Below are positions 23,660-30,489 of a stretch of DNA of 42,824 nt, piece after piece (the stretch's first letter is position 1; the number at the start of each line of letters is the position of its first letter). Under the pieces are notes generated by a model. It ran no database searches and was not told where the DNA came from. It saw only the letters and a list, made by a program, of their open reading frames with translations. The translations under genes and the position numbers were made by a program. The stretch comes from Armatimonadota bacterium (GTDB lineage Bacteria > Armatimonadota > Armatimonadia > Armatimonadales > Armatimonadaceae), in the NCBI GenBank assembly GCA_026392155.1, contig JAPLCP010000155.1, positions 1-42,824 of the forward strand, given 5' to 3'.

Positions 23660-25492
23660 ATGTCAGGTTTTATCACTATGCTCAGAAATATCGCTATTAT
23701 TGCCCACGTTGACCACGGAAAGACGACCCTCCTTGACGGAATGCTCAAGCAGGGTGGTGTCTTCCGCGAGAATCAGGAAGTCGCCGAGCGGGTGATGGAC
23801 CGCATGGACCAGGAGCGTGAGCGCGGCATCACGATTATCTCCAAGCACACGGCCCTCACCTACAAAGGCCACAAGATCAATGTCGTAGATACCCCCGGCC
23901 ACGCGGACTTTGGCGGGGAAGTCGAGCGCGTGCTCTTGGTGGTGGATGGTGTCTTGTTGCTCGTGGATGCTGTGGATGGCCCGATGCCACAGACACGCTT
24001 TGTGCTGGAAAAGGCCCTCTCCGCCGGCCTGAAGGCAATTGTGGTGATCAATAAGATGGATCGCCAGGAAGCACGCCCCGACTGGGTGGTCAACGAGACC
24101 TTCGACCTCTTTGCGGAGCTGGGCGCCTCCGATGACCAGCTTGACTTCCCGATTGTCTATGCCACCGCGCTGGACGGTCGCTCGTCGCTGAACGAAGACT
24201 ACGCGGATGCGGTAGATCTCCAGCCACTCTTCGACACGATTCTCTCCGCGGTTCCTGAGCCTAAAGTAATCGCGGATAAAGATGCCCCGACACAGGCGAT
24301 GATCTCGACCATCGATGGCGACCCGTACTTAGGTCGCCTGGGAATTGGGAAGCTCTTTGCGGGGACGCTGCGCCCCAACCAGCAGGTGACGGTCTTCCGC
24401 CGCGATGGCTCCCGCTACAACTCCCGGCTCCAGAGTGTCTTTGTCTACGAGGGCATGAAGCGCATCCCGGTAGAAGAAGCCTACGCCGGAGATATTATCG
24501 CCGTGACAGGCCTCCCCGAGGTCACCATTGGAGAGACCATTGCCACAGGCGACGATCCCCAGCAGATCCCGCCGCCTACCGTGGACGATCCGACCCTTCA
24601 GATGACCTTCGCCGTGAATACGTCGCCGCTAGCAGGCCGCGAAGGGCAGTTCTCCACCAGCCGCAAGCTGCGTGAGCGCCTCTTTAAAGAGCTAGAGACC
24701 AACGTGAGCCTCAAGGTCGAAGAGAGCGAGACCCCCGATAGCTTTATCGTCTACGGGCGCGGCGAGCTTCACCTCTCAGTACTCATTGAGACGATGCGGC
24801 GTGAGGGCTATGAGCTTCAGGTCTCGATGCCCGAGGTGATCACCCGAACCGGCGAGAACGGGGAGAAGCTGGAGCCTTTTGAGCGCGTGTTTATCTCGCT
24901 CCAAGAGGAGTACTCGGGGAGCATTGTGCAGGCACTCGGGGAGCGCCGTGGTGTGCTGATGAACATGCAGCAGTCTGATCGAGGCGACACACGCCTTGAG
25001 ATCGTCATCCCGACCCGTGGCCTCCTAGGATTCCGCTCGCGCTTCTTGACCCTGACCCGTGGCACGGGAATCATGTCCGCTCTGCTGGAGGGCTACTTGC
25101 CTTGGGCTGGGCCGCTGCCCCATAGATCCCAGGGGAGCCTGATCGCCAATGAGAATGGGGTGACAACCAACTTCGGACTCGCCAACGCCGAGGAGCGTGG
25201 GGAGCTGTTCATTGGGCCTGGTATCGAGGTCTACGAAGGCATGATCGTGGGGCGCCACCAGCGTGAGGGCGATCTCGTGATGTCGGTGACCAAGACCAAG
25301 CAGCTCACCAACATGCGTGCCTCGACCAGTGATGTCTCCGTGCGCCTTACCCCGCCGTCTGAGATGGGGCTAGACCGCGCGATGGAGTACATCGGCCCGG
25401 ATGAGCTGATGGAAGTGACCCCGAAGAACATCCGCATGCGCAAGCGCGAGCTGAACTTCAAGATGCGCAAGCGCTCCGAAAAGGGCGAGTAA
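23660..25492 (+). CDS. typA: Ribosome-associated GTPase BipA/TypA
   Basis: This is a translational GTPase of about 610 aa (E. coli BipA has 607). It shows G1 [10 protein letters not shown]2 RGITI, G3 [11 protein letters not shown] and G4 NKMD, then beta-barrel, EF-G III/V-like and C-terminal BipA domains ([33 protein letters not shown]). It acts on the 70S ribosome and its assembly, notably in cold or stress. I take the ATG at 23660 because of a GGGGG tract 7 nt upstream. The ATG at 23678 ([11 protein letters not shown]) is the alternative and matches the usual N terminus closely. The ATG at 23633 lies inside the hairpin and is rejected. Confidence 0.95.
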   Translation: MSGFITMLRNIAIIAHVDHGKTTLLDGMLKQGGVFRENQEVAERVMDRMDQERERGITIISKHTALTYKGHKINVVDTPGHADFGGEVERVLLVVDGVLLLVDAVDGPMPQTRFVLEKALSAGLKAIVVINKMDRQEARPDWVVNETFDLFAELGASDDQLDFPIVYATALDGRSSLNEDYADAVDLQPLFDTILSAVPEPKVIADKDAPTQAMISTIDGDPYLGRLGIGKLFAGTLRPNQQVTVFRRDGSRYNSRLQSVFVYEGMKRIPVEEAYAGDIIAVTGLPEVTIGETIATGDDPQQIPPPTVDDPTLQMTFAVNTSPLAGREGQFSTSRKLRERLFKELETNVSLKVEESETPDSFIVYGRGELHLSVLIETMRREGYELQVSMPEVITRTGENGEKLEPFERVFISLQEEYSGSIVQALGERRGVLMNMQQSDRGDTRLEIVIPTRGLLGFRSRFLTLTRGTGIMSALLEGYLPWAGPLPHRSQGSLIANENGVTTNFGLANAEERGELFIGPGIEVYEGMIVGRHQREGDLVMSVTKTKQLTNMRASTSDVSVRLTPPSEMGLDRAMEYIGPDELMEVTPKNIRMRKRELNFKMRKRSEKGE

Positions 25493-25496
25493 ACTC

Positions 25497-25548
25497 CCTC
25501 CTTTCCCCTTCCTCCCAATCCTGGGAGGAGGGGCTGGGGAGGAGGGAT
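25497..25548. repeat. Type-B palindromic repeat after typA
   Basis: The segment carries the hairpin CCTCCCAATCCTGGGAGG (25511-25528) and GGGCTGGGGAGGAGGG (25531-25546). It is the reverse complement of the type-B units inside the permease gene. It lies between convergent typA and the SDR gene and may also act as a terminator. Confidence 0.75.
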
Positions 25549-25549
25549 T

Positions 25550-26542
25550 CTACCCCCGGTACGCCGCAATCACCGCATCTTGCCGAGCGTTCACGTCCGC
25601 ATCTACCGTCTGGCGCGCTGGGTCGGCTCTAAACCACTCCAGAGCTCTCTGCACACCCTCGGCCCAGAGCACCTCCGCTTTATAGCTCGGAACAAAGCGC
25701 TTGATCTTGCTATTATCCAGCACCACCGAGTTCACCTTGTCCCCGATCAGCGTCCCCTCCCAGTCCGGGTAGAGCGCCATGCAGAAGTCCGACGGCACGT
25801 GCACAAAGTCAGCCTTCACCCCGAGGGCATCGGCCACGGTCTGAAAGAGCTGGTTCCAGCAGAGGACTTCGTCGCTGGTGATATGAAACGCCTCGCCATA
25901 AACCTCGGAGCGGCCCAGCAGGCTCGAAAACCCCTTGGCGAAGTCCCCGTTCCAGGTGTTGGTCCACAGCGAAGTCCCGTCTCCGGGCACGATCACCGGC
26001 TTGCCGCTCAGCATCCGCTCCACGGCAGTCCATGGGTGTGCCCAGCTATTGAGAACCAGCGGCAAGTTCGCGTGGCCATAGGTCAGCGACGGCCTAACCA
26101 CCGTGTACGCCTGCTTGCTCTGGCCCGCGAGAAGCGCCTCACAGGCAATCTTATCGCGTGAGTACTGCCAGTGCGGGTTCTCTAGCGGCGTCTCCTCCGT
26201 GATCAGATAGTGCTTAGGCGGCTTCTGGTAGCAGCTCGCCGAGGACACAAACACAAACTGCTCCGCCAAGCCCTCGACAAGTGCGAGGCGCGACTCCAAG
26301 TCTTCCGGGGTAAACGTGATAAAGTCCGCGACGGCATCAAAAGGCCCGTGCATCGCTAGAACCCCCTTTAGCTCCCCTTGATCGCCCGTCACATCTCCGG
26401 TGATCACCGTCACGCCTGGCGGTGGGAGGTATTTCTTCGAGGAGCCCCGGTTGAGCAGAAACACTTCCTGACCTTGCCGCACCGACTCTTCCACACAGGC
26501 CGACGAGATAATCCCGGTGCCCCCGATATACAAAACACGCAT
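25550..26542 (-). CDS. NAD-dependent epimerase/dehydratase (extended SDR)
   Basis: The 330-aa protein has a Rossmann start MRVLYIGGTGIIS and YSRDK as the catalytic YxxxK. The C-terminal region is like the CSP41/mRNA-binding SDR group (FHITSDEVLCWNQ, then a FVPSYKAEV-type segment). The substrate is probably a nucleotide sugar, but this is not certain. The upstream CAGGAG site is 6 nt from the ATG, so unlike several neighbours it has an ordinary leader. It is convergent with typA. Confidence 0.87.
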   Translation of the reverse strand: MRVLYIGGTGIISSACVEESVRQGQEVFLLNRGSSKKYLPPPGVTVITGDVTGDQGELKGVLAMHGPFDAVADFITFTPEDLESRLALVEGLAEQFVFVSSASCYQKPPKHYLITEETPLENPHWQYSRDKIACEALLAGQSKQAYTVVRPSLTYGHANLPLVLNSWAHPWTAVERMLSGKPVIVPGDGTSLWTNTWNGDFAKGFSSLLGRSEVYGEAFHITSDEVLCWNQLFQTVADALGVKADFVHVPSDFCMALYPDWEGTLIGDKVNSVVLDNSKIKRFVPSYKAEVLWAEGVQRALEWFRADPARQTVDADVNARQDAVIAAYRG

Positions 26543-26556
26543 GCGTTTCTCCTGTC

Positions 26557-26682
26557 CGCCGGTTGAAAACCGGCGTCTGCAATGGCGTCCCGCCGCAAAG
26601 CCCGTGCCGGGCTACAACGAACTCTAGCCCGGCACGGGCTTTACAGCGCATCGCGCTACTCGATGCCCCGTTCACGGGGCAT
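26557..26682. repeat. Cluster of perfect inverted repeats
   Basis: Four hairpins follow each other: 26557-26564/26568-26575 (8 bp), 26597-26613/26626-26642 (17 bp, loop 12), 26645-26649/26653-26657 (5 bp) and 26663-26671/26674-26682 (9 bp, loop 2). They fill the gap between the DUF4440 stop and the SDR start. The last one read from the minus strand lies directly after the DUF4440 stop and may terminate it. Confidence 0.7.
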
Positions 26683-26686
26683 TATT

Positions 26687-27142
26687 CTATTTCGCCTCGG
26701 GAATTTTTGTGGTCTGCCAGGCGGCGAACTTCCACTCGCCCTTTTGCCGCGTCCAGACCTCGGTGAAGCGTGCCTTGAACGCAACGTCGTTCTCGCCCGC
26801 CTTCACCTTCACTTCTGCAACTCCCGTAATAACCACGGTGTTGGCGTAGGTCTGGTGTTTCTTCTCCGAAAGAGTTACGGCCAGATACTTGGTCGTGCCG
26901 GTCTTCATCGCCTCCAGCAGCGTCTCTTTGGTGTCCATCTTGCCGCTGGAGTGCGTGTAAGTTAGGTCTTTGGTGAAGATCGTCTCCAGTGCCGCCAGAT
27001 CACCCTTTACCATCGCCTCGATGCGCTTGGTATCCGCCGCATTGGTTGCTTCAATCGCTTCTGCGCGGGTGGGGCTCTTCTGCTGAGCAAAAACGGGTGC
27101 GGAGACCACAAGGGCCGCACAGACAAAAAGTGAGCTTTTCAT
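26687..27142 (-). CDS. Exported DUF4440 (NTF2-like) protein
   Basis: The 151-aa protein has a signal peptide (residues 1-19, ending VFA) and an NTF2-like fold of the DUF4440 type. It shows a helical start (AIEATNAADTKRIEAMVKGDLAAL), then IFTKDLTYTHSSGKM and a final FTEVWTRQKGEWKFAAWQTTKI strand pair. Such domains bind small ligands or act as isomerase-like folds; no function is assigned. A perfect extended -10 box lies 6 nt upstream of the ATG without an SD, so the mRNA is probably leaderless. Confidence 0.88.
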   Translation of the reverse strand: MKSSLFVCAALVVSAPVFAQQKSPTRAEAIEATNAADTKRIEAMVKGDLAALETIFTKDLTYTHSSGKMDTKETLLEAMKTGTTKYLAVTLSEKKHQTYANTVVITGVAEVKVKAGENDVAFKARFTEVWTRQKGEWKFAAWQTTKIPEAK

Positions 27143-27148
27143 GCCGGG

Positions 27149-27157
27149 ATTATAGCA
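27149..27157 (-). promoter_or_regulatory. Extended -10 promoter TGCTATAAT (leaderless)
   Basis: TATAAT (27154-27149 on minus) with the upstream TGC of an extended -10 lies exactly 6 nt from the ATG at 27142. It is the strongest of the leaderless set. Confidence 0.75.
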
Positions 27158-27164
27158 TAGAAAG

Positions 27165-27192
27165 CCTGCCCCCTACTCCCCACGGGGGCAGG
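27165..27192 (-). terminator. Hairpin at the end of the helicase gene
   Basis: CCTGCCCCC (27165-27173) and GGGGGCAGG (27184-27192) form a 9-bp stem around a 10-nt loop that contains the TAG stop. CTTTCT follows on the minus strand. It is a probable terminator placed just upstream of the DUF4440 promoter. Confidence 0.5.
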
Positions 27193-30100
27193 TGAAGAAG
27201 TAGGGGCACGACGGGCACTCGTCGCGCTCGGTGGGGGTGGCGGGGAAGACCTTGAGGGCGATTCCACGGAGGGCTCTATCGTAGTCGTCTAGGTGCCGCT
27301 CGCGGATGCGGGGGCGGTCGGCAACGGGCAGGCGGCGGCCATCTTGGAGAAAGCGCACGAAGACCTGATCGGGGCCGAAGGTCTCCTGGAGGAGTGAGAG
27401 GCGCAGATCCGGGTCGGCTTTATCGGCATCGGGAGCGGGGGGCTTGCGGAGGGTGCGGCGCTCCACCTGGCGCGTGCTCTCGCTGAAGTCATCGGGGCGG
27501 ACGAGAATGGTTCCACTGTCGAGGGGCAGAGCCATCAAGGGGCGCTGGTTTGGCGGGCAGGCGGGGACACTCTTGGCGACGATCTCCCGTGCCAGCTTTT
27601 CGTAGAGCGGGTAGGCCGGGTCGCTCTGACTCGGGCCATGCTCGCGCCAGAGGGATTCTAGAGCGCTCGTCGGCTGCGACGACGAGAGGGCAGCAAGAAC
27701 CGCCCGCTTAAAGCTTTCGTAGGCAGAGGCGCTCCCGACAGGCTTTTCCTCGACCACCTGAAACTCATAGCGCTTGGGGCAGCGCAGGTAGAGCTCGGCA
27801 TCGGGCGCTTTCACCTCGGGGTGTGTTGGGGGTGTTTCGGGCGGTGGCAGCTCGTTTTCGGAGTCCTTGCTGCGCCAAAAGATTGTCTCCACGCCCTCCA
27901 CATTATCGAGGCAGTTGAGTAGCGGCGACGGGCGGGCGCTCATGCGACCATGCTTGACGGCGCGGGAGAGCACTAAGTGATCGCGTGCACGGGTGAGCGC
28001 CACAAAAAACAGGCGCGCCTCTTCCTCGGAGGCGACCGTCCCAGGCTCCTCTTTTGCCTCTCCCTCCTCGTCGGGAAGCGGCGTGAGCAGGCCGGGCATG
28101 GGGCGCGGGGGGAAGCGGCCTACGGCTAGGTTCGGCACAAAGATCGCAGGGAACTCCAGCCCCTTGGCACCGTGCACGGTTAAGAGGTGAACCGCGTCCT
28201 CGCTCTCGTTGATCGGGGCTGCGGGGGCGGTACCTAGGCGCGTCAGGCGGCGCAGGTGCTCCAGAAACGCCTGGATGAGCCGTGTCTCCCCGATGCGGAG
28301 AATGGCCTCCCGCTCCCGAAACGTCAGCGCGAGCATCAGCAGGCTCGTCACCGCCTCGGGCTCCGCCAGCGTGCGTGCCAGCCCCTCAGCGCCATAGAGC
28401 ATCTCAATGAGTGCATCGTAGGCATCGGCATTTGTCTCGACTTGCTCATCCAGCCTTGCAAGAAGCATACGAACATCGGGGCGGGTGAGCAAGCCGCCTT
28501 CGTCGGGGCCGGGGCCAACGGGAATGCCACGGGCGACAAGGGCTTTCTTCAGGTTGCGTGCCTGGTTTCGGGTCCGGCAGAGCACGGCCAGCTCGCGCCA
28601 GGCGTAGCCGGCCTCGGTATACTGCTGCATCGTGCTCGCCATGCCCCCTGCCTGGCCCGCATCGTCGGGAGCAATCGCCAGCGTTGTCGAGGCAAGTCCC
28701 TCCCGCCGTGGCTCCCAGACCGCGCTGCCTTCGCCGCTGGCCTGCCCAAAGAGCGAGACCAGTCCGGGGCGGGACCTATAGTTCACCGCCAAGTCCATGC
28801 GCCGACCGCCCGGGAAGTCCTCGGCGAATCTTGCCACATTAGCGGGCGAGGCACCGCGAAAGGCATAGATCGCCTGCCGCAGATCGCCCACCGCCCAGAG
28901 CGCCGTGCCATCCGGCCCGGTCAAGAGCTGAACCAGCCGCGCCCCCGAGCGGTTGATGTCTTGGTACTCATCCACCAGCACCTGCCGCCACTTGCCTCTC
29001 TCCCCCGCCAGCACGTCCGAGTAGCTTTCCAGCAGGCGCAGGGGCCGCACGACCAAGTCTGCAAAGTCCAGCGCCCCGTGCTCGTGAAGCAGGCCCTCGT
29101 AGGCGGCGTAGAGCCGGGCGATATCTTGCCAGATCTCATCGCCGCTTGTCTCGGCACGCTGCGCCACTTCCTCGGGAGTCAGGCCGCTCTCTTTCACTTT
29201 GGAGATTGCCCGGAGCGCTTCGGGGAGAGGGTAGGCGGGGTCGTGTAAGTACCGCAGGGGCCCTAGCTCCAGCCCCGCAATGCGCCGCTCCAGAAGCGCA
29301 AATGCCTCAGCCTCCGTCAGCATCAAGGGGCGCGGCGGGAGCCCGGCAAGCTTCCAGTGCCGCCGCAGGAGATCTAGCCCATAGGAATGAAACGTGGTGA
29401 TGGCCGCTCGTGCTGCGATGGTCTCGTCCTCGCTGGCGATGCGCTCCTGCATCTCGGCGGCAGCTTTTCGGGAGAACGTCAAGGCGAGGATATTCTCCGG
29501 CCTGACATTTTTCTCGCGTACCAGAAACAAAACCCGCGCCGTCAGCGTGCGTGTCTTGCCCGTGCCTGGCCCCGCCCCCACCAGAAGCGGCCCGTAGTCG
29601 GCCTTGGCGGCGGCTTCTTGGGAGTCATCGAGGCCCGTCGCCAGGCTCTTCTCCACGGGCGTCTTTTCTAGGGCGGGCAGCACGAGCGGCGCGGTGAGCT
29701 GGGCGATGATTGTGGCAAGTGGCAGCCCGAGCTTTTCCGCCATCTCCACCGCATCGAGCTTGTCGTCAATAAAGAGCTTACGGGCCAGCGGTGCCGGAAG
29801 AAGAAACTCCCGTGCGTAGACATTGGCCTCCGTCTCGCGGCGCTGCTTGGGGCCGTAGCCACTGCCCGCGCTCTCCGGAATCTCCGCCAAGTCGCCCTCG
29901 TCGCAGCGGCACTCCTCCGGGCTATGATGGAGCTTTAAGTGCCCCAGCTCATGTGCCAGAATCAGCCGCCTTTCTTCAGGCTTGGCATCGTCGCGCACCC
30001 ACACTGCCGCTGCTTCGACATCCAAGACCGCATGTGCCATAAACAGCAGGGGGTCGCGGCGTGGGCGCGGGCGCACCGCCAGCCCGGCGGCAGCAAACGC

Positions 30101-30199
30101 CGCCTCTAGCAAGGCATCGGCGCTGACGCCTAAAGTATCGGGAAGGGCAGCGCGGTCAGCGCGAGCATGAATACGGGCACGGCTCCAGTCAGAGATCAC
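27173..30199 (-). CDS. ImmA/IrrE metallopeptidase-UvrD helicase fusion with C-terminal Cys cluster
   Basis: The 1008-aa protein starts at a GTG 5 nt after a TACAAT box. Residues about 1-175 form an ImmA/IrrE-like zinc peptidase: HELGH at 83-87 and the downstream E-x-x-A-N-x-x-A-R-E-F-L-L-P helix (about 122-136). A UvrD/PcrA superfamily-1 helicase follows: GAGPGTGKT (208-216), FSRKAAAEM, TTFHSYG, LVDEYQDI, GDLRQAIYAFRGA, VNYRSRPG, LTVHGAKGLEFPAIF and FVALTRARDHLVLS. The C terminus resembles AddB/RecB-like nuclease ends, with LRCPKRYEF and C-x2-C-x5-C at 995-1004, suggesting an Fe-S cluster. The nuclease core (RPDDF, then VERRTLRKP) looks degenerate. The role is probably in DNA repair or defence. 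Confidence 0.88.
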   Translation of the reverse strand: MISDWSRARIHARADRAALPDTLGVSADALLEAAFAAAGLAVRPRPRRDPLLFMAHAVLDVEAAAVWVRDDAKPEERRLILAHELGHLKLHHSPEECRCDEGDLAEIPESAGSGYGPKQRRETEANVYAREFLLPAPLARKLFIDDKLDAVEMAEKLGLPLATIIAQLTAPLVLPALEKTPVEKSLATGLDDSQEAAAKADYGPLLVGAGPGTGKTRTLTARVLFLVREKNVRPENILALTFSRKAAAEMQERIASEDETIAARAAITTFHSYGLDLLRRHWKLAGLPPRPLMLTEAEAFALLERRIAGLELGPLRYLHDPAYPLPEALRAISKVKESGLTPEEVAQRAETSGDEIWQDIARLYAAYEGLLHEHGALDFADLVVRPLRLLESYSDVLAGERGKWRQVLVDEYQDINRSGARLVQLLTGPDGTALWAVGDLRQAIYAFRGASPANVARFAEDFPGGRRMDLAVNYRSRPGLVSLFGQASGEGSAVWEPRREGLASTTLAIAPDDAGQAGGMASTMQQYTEAGYAWRELAVLCRTRNQARNLKKALVARGIPVGPGPDEGGLLTRPDVRMLLARLDEQVETNADAYDALIEMLYGAEGLARTLAEPEAVTSLLMLALTFREREAILRIGETRLIQAFLEHLRRLTRLGTAPAAPINESEDAVHLLTVHGAKGLEFPAIFVPNLAVGRFPPRPMPGLLTPLPDEEGEAKEEPGTVASEEEARLFFVALTRARDHLVLSRAVKHGRMSARPSPLLNCLDNVEGVETIFWRSKDSENELPPPETPPTHPEVKAPDAELYLRCPKRYEFQVVEEKPVGSASAYESFKRAVLAALSSSQPTSALESLWREHGPSQSDPAYPLYEKLAREIVAKSVPACPPNQRPLMALPLDSGTILVRPDDFSESTRQVERRTLRKPPAPDADKADPDLRLSLLQETFGPDQVFVRFLQDGRRLPVADRPRIRERHLDDYDRALRGIALKVFPATPTERDECPSCPYFFTCPRGE

Positions 30200-30204
30200 G
30201 CGCT

Positions 30205-30210
30205 ATTGTA
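30205..30210 (-). promoter_or_regulatory. -10 box TACAAT of the helicase fusion gene
   Basis: TACAAT ends 5 nt before the GTG at 30199. There is no SD sequence, so a leaderless GTG-initiated message is predicted. Confidence 0.55.
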
Positions 30211-30489
30211 GGCCGAAAAACGCCCGTTTGCCCGAACTGTATTTTAGAGTCCGAGCAGTCGCATAAGCTCGTCGCCGGAGAGGGTTACCGTATTGTTGGC
30301 ATATTTTGCACCCGTGTAAGCGGAGCCGGAGCGCAAAAATAGCTTCGGGAGAGAGCCGTGTGATAAAAGGTAAGAGCAAGAGATACGGTTCGTTCCATGG
30401 AGGCATTTTATGCAAACATGGCTCTTTGTGTGACTGCTCTGTGATAAGAGGGAATATTCGTAACGCTGTCGAAGAGTACTCTCATCATC
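30211..30489. other. Intergenic region with a possible gene remnant
   Basis: A minus-strand frame ending at TAA 30246-30244 reads back through SGDELMRLLGL, AKYANNTVTL and KLFLRSGSAYTG, with codon use like real genes but no start codon. It may be the 3' relic of a lost gene. The rest of the gap must hold the promoter of the DUF1549/DUF1553 gene, which I cannot place convincingly. Confidence 0.25.

Noticed and set aside
26557-26682. CRISPR array
   Set aside because: The repeats are unrelated palindromes without regular spacers or cas genes nearby.
28256-29248. 330-codon plus-strand frame opposite the helicase gene
   Set aside because: Antisense to clear helicase motifs; no independent evidence.
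27173-30199. Ordinary UvrD or AddA annotation
   Set aside because: The N-terminal HELGH domain and the diverged nuclease end do not fit plain UvrD, and no AddB partner gene is adjacent.
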